From contig JAKBNS010000176.1 of assembly GCA_021830925.1 (NCBI GenBank), forward strand, positions 1-38,583: a stretch of 38,583 nt of DNA, given 5' to 3'. Under the pieces are notes generated by a model, which was not told the DNA's origin, did not search any database, and saw nothing but the letters and a program-made list of their open reading frames with translations. This document shows positions 31,485 through 38,583 of the stretch, in pieces. The stretch is from Pseudomonadota bacterium (lineage in GTDB: Bacteria > Pseudomonadota > Gammaproteobacteria > Burkholderiales > Burkholderiaceae_C). The position numbers and the translations under genes were made by a program. Position 1 is the stretch's first letter. Each line of letters opens with the position of its first letter.

Positions 31485-32378
31485 TCAGGCGAGCTGCGCC
31501 TGAACGTCCATGCTGCGCAGGCTGTCCCAGCATCGCCGCAGGCGCGCCACCAGTTCCGCGCTGGCGGGCACGAAGGGCAGGCGCAATTCCGGCTCGCAGT
31601 ACCCCAGATGCGCCAGCAGCGCCTTGAGGGGCGCGGGGTTGGGCTCGGCGAACAGTTCGGCCACCATGGGCTGCAGCGCGACCGCGATGCGGCGCGCGCG
31701 TGCGAGTTCACCGGCGCGCAGCAGATCGAACATGCGCACATGCCAGTGCGGAAGAATGTGCGCGGCGGCGGCGATCGTGCCGTGGGCGCCCAGGCAAAGG
31801 GCCGCGAAGTTCTGGCCGTCGTCGCCCGAGAACACGCACAAGCCGGCTTCGTGAACCAGCCGGAGCATGCGTTCGACGCTGCCGCCGCACTCCTTGATCC
31901 CGACCACCCGCGGGTCCCGCGCCAGGGCCCGCAGGGTTTCCAGTTCGACGTTCACGCCCGTGCGGTACGGAATGTTGTAGACCAGGATCGGCAGGTCCGC
32001 GGCCTGCGCGACGGCTTCGATGTGCCGCCGCACGCCGTCCTGGCCGGGACGCACGTATGGCGGTGGGGTCACCAGCAAGCCGTCGGGCCGAAGCGCGGCC
32101 AGGGCTCGCGCCCGCTCCACGGCGGCGGAGGTCGCGGCCTGGGATAGCCCCAGCACGACCGGGAGCTTCGGAACCGCCTCGCGCAGGGTGTTGAACACCC
32201 CCTCCTGCTCCGCGGGCGTCAACAGCGCGCCCTCGCCCGTGGTGGCGCCGGCCACCAGACCGGCCACGCCATGCGCCTGCAGGTGAGTCGCCAGCCGCGC
32301 CAGCGCGGCACGATCCACCTCGCCGCGCCGAAACGGTGTCACGATGGGAACCCAGATGCCTTGCGCAACCTGATGCAT
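31485..32378 (-). CDS. DapA-family lyase (4-hydroxy-tetrahydrodipicolinate synthase-like)
   Basis: A 297-residue TIM-barrel class I aldolase. The ATG at 32378 follows GGAGG; the track's 32471 start is an extension. Schiff-base Lys162 lies in VVGIKECGG and the catalytic Tyr134 in LVYNIPYRTGVN. The pyruvate-binding motif is TTGEG instead of TTGES, and PYRT replaces PSRT. DapA condenses pyruvate with aspartate semialdehyde in lysine synthesis; these substitutions and the non-biosynthetic neighbours allow other pyruvate lyases of the family. I therefore give no gene symbol. A dyad AACGAT-N8-ATCGTT (32396-32415) just upstream may be its operator. Confidence 0.82.
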   Translation of the reverse strand: MHQVAQGIWVPIVTPFRRGEVDRAALARLATHLQAHGVAGLVAGATTGEGALLTPAEQEGVFNTLREAVPKLPVVLGLSQAATSAAVERARALAALRPDGLLVTPPPYVRPGQDGVRRHIEAVAQAADLPILVYNIPYRTGVNVELETLRALARDPRVVGIKECGGSVERMLRLVHEAGLCVFSGDDGQNFAALCLGAHGTIAAAAHILPHWHVRMFDLLRAGELARARRIAVALQPMVAELFAEPNPAPLKALLAHLGYCEPELRLPFVPASAELVARLRRCWDSLRSMDVQAQLA

Positions 32379-32395
32379 GCCAAACCTCCTCGAGA

Positions 32396-32415
32396 AACGA
32401 TGCTTGGGAATCGTT
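32396..32415. promoter_or_regulatory. Dyad upstream of the DapA-family gene
   Basis: AACGAT-GCTTGGGA-ATCGTT is a perfect 6-bp-arm inverted repeat ending 18 bp before the start codon on the minus strand. This position would suit a repressor site. No dedicated regulator gene is adjacent. Confidence 0.35.
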
Positions 32416-32559
32416 CCGCGGCGCAGGGCCGAGGCGAGGCTGGGTTCGAAGGCAAGGCAATCCGCAACCATCCCGTCCGGCTCCGCGCCTGACGGGACGC
32501 GACATCCCCGTCAGTGGAGACGCCGTTCTTGGGATTTCAGCCCACGCGCATGCCGTACC

Positions 32560-32579
32560 GCCGTCGCGGCTGCGACGGC
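32560..32579 (-). terminator. Terminator-like hairpin after the dehydrogenase gene
   Basis: GCCGTCGC and GCGACGGC form a perfect 8-bp stem with a 4-nt loop, 40 bp beyond the stop of the minus-strand dehydrogenase gene. The surrounding 241-bp gap (32379-32619) shows no ORF I would accept. Confidence 0.45.
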
Positions 32580-32619
32580 CGAGCAGTCGGGATGCATCGG
32601 GCGCACGGGCATGGGAGTT

Positions 32620-33822
32620 TCAATGGGCCGAGGCCGAAGTGTATTCCGGGGCCGTACCTGCTGGCCAATCCGACGCGGTCATCGGCACCGGCAGGCTTAC
32701 CACCACCTTCCTGGCGGAGACTCCCTGGGCCAGTCGCTGCATGGCCGCGGGGATGGCTTCGAGTCCCGTCCCGGCCACCAGGGGCCGCGGCGCGGCCTGA
32801 AACCGCCCCGAGGCCAGCGCCGGCTCGAGGAAATCCTCGAACAACCGCGCCCCCCAGGGGTCGTGGATCACCGCGGTTCCCCAGATCGAGCTGGTGCGCA
32901 CCGCGCGCAGGCGTGCGCGCAGGGCCAGACCCGCGAAACCCAGGGCCAGGCGCGGCAGACGCCCGAGGTTCCAGCGAAACTGGGCCTCGAGCGGCGCATC
33001 GACGAGGGATACGGGCACGCTCGCCATGGCTACCCGCCGGGCCCCGGCGCAGCGCCCTGCCACGTCGATGCAGGCACCGCCGGCGCCGACGGCCACGCAC
33101 AGCACGCCCGCCAGCGGGGAGCCGCCGATCGCCTCCACCACCCTGGCAGCCGCCGCCGGGTCGTGGTAATCGACGCAGGCCGTGGCGCCCAGGCTCCGGG
33201 CATGCTCGAAGTTGTGCGCGGAGCAGGTCGCGATCACCCGATACCCGGCGGCCGCCGCGAGCTGCACCGCGCAACTGCCCACGCTGGTGGCCGCCCCCCA
33301 CACCAGCACGCTGTCGCCGCACGCCGGGCTCACGCGGTCCGGCGAAGGCCGCCGCAGCCCGAGGTGCCCGGACAGGAACAGTCCGCAGGCCGCGGTGGCG
33401 AAGGCCAGGGGCAGCACCGCGGCCTGCTCGAAGGCCAGTCCCGGCGGCATGCGCGCGGCGCAGGCCTCGCGCAGGATCACGCATTCCTGGAACGCGCCCT
33501 CGACGGGCCGGTTCGCGGCCTTTTCGACCCCCAGGGCCAGACCCAGCACGCGATCCCCGGGCGCGAAGCGCGAGACGCCGGGCCCGACCGCCAGCACCTC
33601 CCCCGCGAGGTCCGAACCGAGCACGGCCGGGTAGCGCAGCCACGGAGTCACGAGACTGCCCAGGGACTGCACGATGCCGTCGAAGGGATTGATGGCGACG
33701 GCGCGGTTGCGCACCAGGATTTCTCCGCGGCCGGGTGCGGTGCGCGGGGCCTGGTCGACGCGAAGGGGCTGGCGCGCGGCGTGCAGCCAGGCGGCGCGGG
33801 GGTTCGTGGAAGGCATGTGCAT
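32620..33822 (-). CDS. Medium-chain dehydrogenase/reductase (quinone oxidoreductase-like)
   Basis: A 400-residue MDR protein. The start is placed at the ATG at 33822 (or 33816) because the track's extension crosses the divergent promoter. The GroES-like domain is recognised in GEILVRNRAVAINPFDGIVQSLG, YPAVLGSDLAGEVLAVGPGVSRFAPGDRVLGLALG and AFQECVILRE. The Rossmann domain follows with DSVLVWGAATSVGSCAVQLAAAAGYRVIATC. Zinc-ligand cysteines are not evident, so a zinc-free NAD(P)H reductase acting on quinones or enones is most likely. It resembles fungal-type enoyl reductases of the TOXD group. The divergent AraC gene probably controls it. Confidence 0.88.
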   Translation of the reverse strand: MHMPSTNPRAAWLHAARQPLRVDQAPRTAPGRGEILVRNRAVAINPFDGIVQSLGSLVTPWLRYPAVLGSDLAGEVLAVGPGVSRFAPGDRVLGLALGVEKAANRPVEGAFQECVILREACAARMPPGLAFEQAAVLPLAFATAACGLFLSGHLGLRRPSPDRVSPACGDSVLVWGAATSVGSCAVQLAAAAGYRVIATCSAHNFEHARSLGATACVDYHDPAAAARVVEAIGGSPLAGVLCVAVGAGGACIDVAGRCAGARRVAMASVPVSLVDAPLEAQFRWNLGRLPRLALGFAGLALRARLRAVRTSSIWGTAVIHDPWGARLFEDFLEPALASGRFQAAPRPLVAGTGLEAIPAAMQRLAQGVSARKVVVSLPVPMTASDWPAGTAPEYTSASAH

Positions 33823-33836
33823 GGTTTCGCTGGACA

Positions 33837-33883
33837 AGGCCTCCTGCGCATCGCGGAGGCCTGGATGGCCAGACTCTAGGCCA
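33837..33883. promoter_or_regulatory. Dyads in the dehydrogenase/AraC divergent promoter
   Basis: Two inverted repeats sit in the 121-bp intergenic region. AGGCCTCC with its exact complement lies at 33837-33862 (10-nt spacer), and TGGCC-N8-GGCCA at 33866-33883. They are candidate sites for the AraC-family regulator, which usually prefers direct repeats, so the match is not ideal. Confidence 0.35.
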
Positions 33884-33943
33884 CGAGTCATGAACGATCT
33901 ACGATGAAACGTCCGTATTTCTTTCTTGTTCGTTCAGACCGCC

Positions 33944-34858
33944 ATGGACCCACTTTCCGAGGTGATTCGCCTTTCGCGCCCGCGCAGCTATGCGGTCGGC
34001 GCCACCGACGTGGGTGCGCCCGCAGCCATCGCCTTTGCCGCGCATGAGGGCATGTTCCTGTACTGCGTGGCTTGCGGCGAGTGCCTGCTCCAGGTCGGCG
34101 ACGAGCAGCCCGTCACGACTCTGCGGGCGGGAGACTGCGTGGTGCTGCCCAGTGGACGCCCCTTCGTGCTGGCCAGCAACCTGGGGCTCGCGCGCACCGA
34201 AGCGGCGGCGGTCTTCGCCCATCGCCCGAACGGATCCATCGGCACCTGGAACGGCGGGGGCGACTGCAGCATGCTCGCGGCGCACGTGCAGTTCGACAGC
34301 AGCTTCGCACGCTTTCTGTTCGAGAAGCTTCCCCCCGTGGTGCGCGTCGGGGACGCGTCCGCGAGGTTCGCGCTGAGAGGCTGCATCGAGCAGATGATGG
34401 AGGAATTGCAGGCGGCCCTGCCGGGCCACGAACTCGTGGTCGAGCACCTCGTGCACATCGCGCTGGTCAAGGTGCTGCGCCTGTACCTCGCCGAGTCCGC
34501 CCGACAGGCCTCGAGCTGGCTGGGAGCGCTGGGCGATGCGCGGCTGGCCCCGGTGATCTCGGCCATGCAGGAGCGGCCCGCCCATGGGTGGACGGTGGCC
34601 TCGCTGGCCCGACTGGCCGCCATGTCGCGCACGGCCTTCGCCACCCGCTTCAAGGCGGCGAGCGGAATGGCTCCGCTGGACTTCCTCACCGAACTGCGCA
34701 TGCGCATGGCCGCGCACATGCTCGGGCAGGCACGCGCTCGCGTGACGGACGTGGCGCACGCCGTGGGTTACGAAAGCCAGAGCGGCTTCTCGACCGCATT
34801 CCGGCGCGTGATGGGACAGTCCCCGCGGCACTTCGTGCGTGCCCGAGGCGTGAAGTGA
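33944..34858 (+). CDS. AraC-family transcriptional regulator
   Basis: A 304-residue regulator. The ATG at 33944 is chosen; the track's 33926 uses a TTG. The N-terminal cupin-like sensing domain (about 1-185) includes CLLQVGDEQPVTTLRAGDCVVLPSGRPFVL, of the cupin_6 group. The C-terminal double helix-turn-helix (about 205-300) reads WTVASLARLAAMSRTAFATRFKAASGMAPLDFLTELRMRMAAHML then VTDVAHAVGYESQSGFSTAFRRVMGQSPRHF. It is divergent from the MDR dehydrogenase and most likely controls it in response to the enzyme's substrate. Confidence 0.94.
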   Translation: MDPLSEVIRLSRPRSYAVGATDVGAPAAIAFAAHEGMFLYCVACGECLLQVGDEQPVTTLRAGDCVVLPSGRPFVLASNLGLARTEAAAVFAHRPNGSIGTWNGGGDCSMLAAHVQFDSSFARFLFEKLPPVVRVGDASARFALRGCIEQMMEELQAALPGHELVVEHLVHIALVKVLRLYLAESARQASSWLGALGDARLAPVISAMQERPAHGWTVASLARLAAMSRTAFATRFKAASGMAPLDFLTELRMRMAAHMLGQARARVTDVAHAVGYESQSGFSTAFRRVMGQSPRHFVRARGVK

Positions 34859-34962
34859 ATGGCGCGCGCAAGCTCTATGATCCGCCCGGCCTCCGGCGCA
34901 CGCGCGACGGATGGGTGCCCGCCCACGGCGGGACGGTGTCTGGCGACGTTCGGGAGAAACCC

Positions 34963-35667
34963 ATGAGCCACGGCTCGGGAGCAGGAAATTCGCTTTGTGG
35001 CGTTTGCGGCAAGCCCTTCCCCAAGGCAGGCCTGATTCCCGGCGTGCTGGTTCGCGAACCGGTGGCCGAGCAGATCCGCCGCGATCACCCGGACTGGGAC
35101 GACAGCAAGTCGATTTGCCGAAGCGACCTGGCCCTGTACCGGACCCGCCACGTGCAGGACCTGCTGCAGTCGGAGCGTGGCGAACTGACCGCGCTGGACG
35201 AGGAGGTTCTCGACAGCCTGCGCACCCACCAGGTCCTCAGCGCGAACGCGGAGACCGAGTTCGAACAGAAGTGGACCTACGGCGAACAGCTGGCGGATCG
35301 CATCGCCACCTTCGGCGGAAGCTGGACCTTCCTGATCATCTTCACGGGGTTCCTGCTGACCTGGATCGCCGTCAACTCCGCCGTGCTGTTCTGGCACCCC
35401 GTGGATCCCTACCCCTACATCCTGCTGAACCTTATGCTGTCCTGCCTTGCCGCGGCGCAGGCTCCGGTCATCATGATGAGCCAGAACCGGCAGGAGGCCA
35501 AGGACCGACTCAGGGCACGCAACGACTACCTCGTGAACCTCAAGGCGGAACTGGAGATCCGGCATCTGCACGAGAAGATCGACCACCTCCTGTCTCATCA
35601 ATGGGGCCGCCTGGTGGAAATCCAGGAGGTGCAGATCGATCTGCTCAACGAACTGCGGCGCAGATGA
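34963..35667 (+). CDS. DUF1003 membrane protein
   Basis: A 234-residue inner-membrane protein hidden in a longer track ORF (34072-35667); the ATG at 34963 follows GGGAGAAA. The N-terminal 60 residues are cytosolic with CGVCGK and a lone later Cys (ICRSDL), possibly a partial zinc site. Then come the DUF1003 features: ADRIATFGGSWTFLIIFTGFLLTWIAVNS (helix 1) and DPYPYILLNLMLSCLAAAQAPVIMMSQNRQEAKDRLRARNDYLVNLKAELEI (helix 2 plus the family signature), with a charged C-terminal coiled coil. The function of DUF1003 is unknown. Nothing in the neighbours gives a clear clue. Confidence 0.93.
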   Translation: MSHGSGAGNSLCGVCGKPFPKAGLIPGVLVREPVAEQIRRDHPDWDDSKSICRSDLALYRTRHVQDLLQSERGELTALDEEVLDSLRTHQVLSANAETEFEQKWTYGEQLADRIATFGGSWTFLIIFTGFLLTWIAVNSAVLFWHPVDPYPYILLNLMLSCLAAAQAPVIMMSQNRQEAKDRLRARNDYLVNLKAELEIRHLHEKIDHLLSHQWGRLVEIQEVQIDLLNELRRR

Positions 35668-35703
35668 GCGGCACCCGCGCGCGGCCGTGCGGCAAGTCGA
35701 CCC

Positions 35704-36123
35704 TCAGCCACTCGTCCCACCCGGGCGAGGCAGGATCCACTGCGTCTGGGTGGTGAGCGCCACGAGCCTGCCTTCTTCTGTCGATACGCGGGTCAGCCAG
35801 ATCACGGTGCTGCGTCCGCGATGGACGAGCTCGGCCCGCCCCACGAGCCGGGCGCCGACCGGTGCCGGCGCGACGAAACTGGTCTTGCTCTCGAGCGTGG
35901 AGGTCATGCCGCCCCGCGGCAGATGCGCCAGGGTCGCGAGCGCGCCCAGCGTATCGGCGAAGGCGACGATGGCGCCGCCGTGCGCGACATCCCGGACCGT
36001 GCACAGCCCAGACGCCACCTGCAGGCTCCCGACCACCCGCTCCGGCCCGGCCTCGTCCACCTCGATGCCCAGCAGTCTCGCGAAAGGCACGTCGTTACGC
36101 CGATACCAATCGATCAGGTCCAT
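35704..36123 (-). CDS. PaaI-family hotdog thioesterase
   Basis: A 139-residue hotdog-fold protein. Signature HGGAIVAFADTLGALAT (about 48-64) contains the catalytic Asp of the PaaI/YdiI group, followed by TLESKTSFVAPAPVGARLVGRAELVHRGRSTVIWLTRV. It should hydrolyse acyl-CoA esters, with an unknown acyl group. The gene lies 9 bp after the alpha/beta-hydrolase stop, so the two form an operon. Confidence 0.93.
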   Translation of the reverse strand: MDLIDWYRRNDVPFARLLGIEVDEAGPERVVGSLQVASGLCTVRDVAHGGAIVAFADTLGALATLAHLPRGGMTSTLESKTSFVAPAPVGARLVGRAELVHRGRSTVIWLTRVSTEEGRLVALTTQTQWILPRPGGTSG

Positions 36124-36132
36124 CTCGTGGCC

Positions 36133-36939
36133 TCATTCGTCGGCAAGAAATTGCAGCATGTCGGCGTGCAGGCGATCCATGTGGGTGAACATCAGCCCAT
36201 GTGGCGCGCCCTCGTAGACCAGGAAACGACAGTCGGGGAGCAGCGCCGCGGATGGCGCTCCGGCAACCTCCACCGGCACCGAGCGGTCGCGATCGCCGTG
36301 AATGAGCAGGCAGGGGATTTCGAGGCTGCGCATCTCCTGCGTCAGGTCGGCTTCCAGCATGGCGCGGGAGCAGGCGATCGCGACCGGCACGCTGGCCTGC
36401 AGCAAACCCGCGGCCCACCGCATCATGGGACGCGAGGTCTCCGGCACGAAGAACGGGGCCAGGCTTTCCTCCACCCATCGGGGATAGTCGCGCATCCACT
36501 GCGCCCACAACGCCTCGAAGTTCGCCCTCACGGCCCTTGCCGCCACGCCATCATCGCCGAGCAGCCTGGGCGTGGTGGGCGCCAGCAGCACGATGCGCTC
36601 CACGCGCGCCCCGCCATGGCGAGAGACATACCGCACGACTTCGCCGCCAGCCATCGAATGCGCGATCAATCCGAGGTCGCGCAGATCGAGATGAGCGACC
36701 AGCGCGGCGACGTCATCGGCGAGGGTGTCGTAGTCGTAACCATGGCTCGGACGATCCGATCGCCCGTGACCGCGCCGATCGAAGCCGATGCAGCGATAGC
36801 CCGCCTGCGCCAGCGCCGCGAATTGGTACTGCCACATGTCGTGGGAACACCCCAGGCTGCTCAGGAACAGCAGGGGCTTGCCGCGCCCCCATTCCGAATA
36901 GAACAGCGAGGTTCCGTCCATCGCCTTGATCCACGGCAT
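36133..36939 (-). CDS. Alpha/beta-hydrolase, non-heme chloroperoxidase-like
   Basis: A 268-residue hydrolase. The ATG at 36939 follows GGGAGA; the track's 36969 start is not preferred. The sequence MDGTSLFYSEWGRGKPLLFLSSLG, FDRRGHGRSDRPSHGYDYDTLADDVAALVAHLDL and AHSMAGGEVVRYVSRHG follows the cofactor-free haloperoxidase/esterase pattern. The nucleophile Ser lies in AHSMAG instead of the usual GHSMGG. The catalytic Asp is in LLIHGDRDRSVPVE and the His in EGAPHGLMFTH. Typical substrates are esters; halogenation is a side activity. It shares an operon with the thioesterase and is divergent from an XRE regulator. Confidence 0.92.
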   Translation of the reverse strand: MPWIKAMDGTSLFYSEWGRGKPLLFLSSLGCSHDMWQYQFAALAQAGYRCIGFDRRGHGRSDRPSHGYDYDTLADDVAALVAHLDLRDLGLIAHSMAGGEVVRYVSRHGGARVERIVLLAPTTPRLLGDDGVAARAVRANFEALWAQWMRDYPRWVEESLAPFFVPETSRPMMRWAAGLLQASVPVAIACSRAMLEADLTQEMRSLEIPCLLIHGDRDRSVPVEVAGAPSAALLPDCRFLVYEGAPHGLMFTHMDRLHADMLQFLADE

Positions 36940-37019
36940 CGCATATCTCCCGTTGGCGCCGTACCCCACGCGGGGCCGTCAGCGCTTCGCATGGTTGCGC
37001 AAGCCGCCGCGCGAATCCA

Positions 37020-37034
37020 TGACCTCGGAGGTCA
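37020..37034. promoter_or_regulatory. Palindromic operator candidate, XRE/hydrolase promoter
   Basis: TGACCTC-G-GAGGTCA is a perfect 7-bp-arm palindrome midway between the divergent starts at 36939 and 37095. XRE/MmyB proteins bind such short symmetric sites. A second GC-rich dyad CCCC-ACGC-GGGG lies at 36964-36975. Confidence 0.5.
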
Positions 37035-37094
37035 AGTCGCCGCCCCCGAGTCGCGGCCTGGGCGCCCGGGCTATGCTTGACAGCCCTATCGGCA

Positions 37095-37883
37095 ATGGAC
37101 TCTCGCGTGGACACCTTCGGCCCCTTGCTGCGACGCTGGCGCGAGCGGCGACGCATGTCGCAGATGGAACTGGCGCTGGCGGCGCAGAGTTCCACGCGCC
37201 ACCTCTCCTACCTCGAGACCGGAAGGGCCCAGCCCAGCCGCGAGATGATCGGGCGCCTGGCCGAGGTGCTCGGTGTCCCGCTGCGAGGGCACAACGCCCT
37301 GCTGCTGGCGGCGGGCTTCGCACCCGCCTTCCGCGAAAGCGCGCTGGAGGGATTGCCGGCAGCGAAGGCTGCGATGGACCGGGTGCTGCAGGCCCACCGC
37401 CCCTATCCCGCATTCGTGGTCGACCGACGGTGGAATATCGTGCTCTCGAACGGAGCGTTGCCGCAGCTCTACGAGGGTTGCGCGCAATCGCTGATGGAGC
37501 CTCCCGTGAACGCGATGCGCCTGATGCTGCATCCCGACGGGATGGCCGCGAGAATTCTCAATTTCGAGCCATGGCGCGGGCATTGCATCGCGCTGCTGCG
37601 CCAACAGATCGACAGCGGGGCCGACGAGCCCATCGAGCGCCTGCTCGCGGAAATCGCCGACTATCCCGCGCCCCCGCGGGTGGATCCGGCGCCGGGCACG
37701 GACGAAGTGGAGCGCTTCGCGACCCCGCTGCGCATCGCCACACGACTCGGCCCGATGTCTTTTCTCAGCACCATCACGGTGTTCGGAACCGCCAGCGACG
37801 TCACACTCTCGGAACTGGCCCTCGAGATGCTGTTCCCGGCGGACGAGCAGACGGCCCGCATCGTTCGCGCGACGACGAACTGA
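37095..37883 (+). CDS. XRE-family regulator with MmyB-like ligand-binding domain
   Basis: A 262-residue regulator. The ATG at 37095 is chosen; the track's 37077 relies on a TTG that lies in a possible -35-like TTGACA. The N-terminal helix-turn-helix is LRRWRERRRMSQMELALAAQSSTRHLSYLETGRAQPSREMIGRLAEVL (about 7-55). The C-terminal MmyB-like domain has the signature VVDRRWNIVLSN and MRLMLHPDG...NFEPWRGHCIALLRQQ, a PAS-like fold that can bind fatty-acid-type ligands. It probably regulates the divergent hydrolase-thioesterase operon, which would fit an acyl ligand. Confidence 0.93.
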   Translation: MDSRVDTFGPLLRRWRERRRMSQMELALAAQSSTRHLSYLETGRAQPSREMIGRLAEVLGVPLRGHNALLLAAGFAPAFRESALEGLPAAKAAMDRVLQAHRPYPAFVVDRRWNIVLSNGALPQLYEGCAQSLMEPPVNAMRLMLHPDGMAARILNFEPWRGHCIALLRQQIDSGADEPIERLLAEIADYPAPPRVDPAPGTDEVERFATPLRIATRLGPMSFLSTITVFGTASDVTLSELALEMLFPADEQTARIVRATTN

Positions 37884-37933
37884 GGGTCGGGCGGTACGAC
37901 GCGGTAGGGCGGGCGGGACGCTCGCCATCCACC

Positions 37934-37949
37934 CAGGCGCACCCGCCTG
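37934..37949. terminator. Hairpin between XRE and LysR genes
   Basis: CAGGCG-CACC-CGCCTG forms a 6-bp stem just beyond the LysR stop, in the 67-bp gap between convergent genes. There is no T tract. Confidence 0.35.
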
Positions 37950-37950
37950 T

Positions 37951-38583
37951 TCATGGACGTTCTGGCGAGCCGGCCGGCGGCGTCGTACCGGCGTCCTGGC
38001 GTCCGGCATCGGAAAACAGCCCTGCGATGCAATCCGACACCACGCGCATGGCCGCGTGATGCCGGTCCTCGCTTCGCGTGAGCAGCCAGACCTCGCGTGG
38101 CGGATGGGTCGGCTCGATGTCGCAGCGAACCAGCCGTGCGTCGCCCCGCGCGAGAAAGTCCGGCAGCAGCGCGATGCCGGCGCCGGCCCGCGCGGCGTCG
38201 GCCTGCGCCAGCTGGGTGTTGGCGCGAAAGGCGATGCGCGCGCGCGGGAACTGCCGCGCCAGCCAAGCCGCCTCGGGCAGCGAGGCGTTGACCTCGTCGA
38301 AACCCACGAAACTCGGGCTCTGTCCCTGCTCGATGCGCCGTGCCCAGTCCGCCGTGCCGTAGAAGCCGAACCCGATGGCGCCGAGCGGCCTGGCCAGCAC
38401 CATGCCGTCGACGGGGCGCCCCAGGCGCACCACGATGTCGGCCTCGCGGCGCTCCAGGCTGATGGAACGCAGGTCGGTGGTGACGTGCACGTCGAGCGCT
38501 TCGTGCCGGGCCGCCAGTTCGGCCAGGGGTCTCATCAGCACGCCATGCGCCAGCGTGGGCGGGGCATTCACGCGGACGAGGCC
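37951..38583 (-). CDS. LysR-family regulator, partial (5' end outside window)
   Basis: About 210 residues of the effector-binding domain of a LysR regulator. The open frame runs through the window end (GLVRVNAPPTLAHGVLMRPLAELAARHEALDVHV), so the track's Met at 38571 is really a Val inside the gene. Conserved LysR features are ERREADIVVRLGRPVDGMVLARPLG, RANTQLAQADAARAGAGIALLPDFLA and REVWLLTRSEDR. The DNA-binding half is missing from this window. No target can be proposed without the upstream side. Confidence 0.92.
   Translation of the reverse strand, partial: GLVRVNAPPTLAHGVLMRPLAELAARHEALDVHVTTDLRSISLERREADIVVRLGRPVDGMVLARPLGAIGFGFYGTADWARRIEQGQSPSFVGFDEVNASLPEAAWLARQFPRARIAFRANTQLAQADAARAGAGIALLPDFLARGDARLVRCDIEPTHPPREVWLLTRSEDRHHAAMRVVSDCIAGLFSDAGRQDAGTTPPAGSPERP

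Noticed and set aside
32336-32800. Small plus-strand ORFs around 32336-32800
   Set aside because: Overlap the control region and 3' end of minus-strand genes and show no domain.
1-38583. tRNA/rRNA genes, CRISPR arrays, IS elements or prophage
   Set aside because: No cloverleaf with a typical T-loop, no regular spaced repeats, no transposase or integrase motif was noticed on either strand by eye.

Overview
The window is a high-GC (roughly two-thirds G+C), gene-dense chromosomal segment. It fits a betaproteobacterium, most likely Burkholderiales. The basis is the family mix: an HmgA-linked metallo-beta-lactamase paralogue, FolE2, an iron-sulfur photolyase with its DUF2256 partner, a DUF3141/PhaC-like hydrolase, and GGDEF/EAL proteins with a globin-like insert. 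The species is not determined. I see no tRNA, rRNA, IS element, CRISPR array or phage gene. Most long ORFs in the supplied track are antisense shadows caused by GC-rich codon bias.

Layout. (1) 1-1735, minus strand: an MBL-fold protein followed by homogentisate dioxygenase, whose 3' end lies outside the window. A divergent small coiled-coil ORF (1964-2254) shares the control region, which holds two palindromes built from one TTGCGAAT half-site. (2) 2301-3962: an orphan molybdate/tungstate-type binding protein with a ModE-like box, divergent from a one-domain TsdA-like cytochrome c. (3) 3969-7998, minus strand: a five-gene stress or light-response operon, gpx-folE2-DUF2256-phrB-SDR. (4) 8117-10834: a LysR regulator divergent from two tandem DMT exporters.

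(5) 11058-20671 is the most distinctive part. Two giant tandem c-di-GMP proteins (1340 and 1544 aa) each carry GGDEF, a globin-coupled-sensor-like domain, a GAF-like domain, EAL and a C-terminal tail. The tail of the first resembles a zinc-binding CZB domain; in the second it is degenerate. The second also starts with a FIST domain. Running into them from the other strand, with a 44-bp 3' overlap, is a DUF488-hemerythrin fusion. Together they look like a gas- or redox-responsive c-di-GMP locus (inference).

(6) 20742-25538: a secreted hypothetical, a MOSC protein, a small membrane protein plus DUF899 thioredoxin-like protein, a divergent TPR-HTH regulator plus cytosolic beta-propeller, and ArfB. 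(7) 25636-30957: a GST, an HDOD protein, a DUF3141 PhaC-like hydrolase with a TerB-like tail, and a divergent patatin preceded by an unusual run of inverted repeats. (8) 31028-38583: a GNAT, a DapA-family aldolase, a zinc-type alcohol dehydrogenase-like protein with divergent AraC regulator, a DUF1003 protein, a thioesterase plus alpha/beta hydrolase pair with divergent XRE/MmyB regulator, and a LysR gene cut by the window edge.

All functional statements rest on motif and family recognition by eye; no searches were run.
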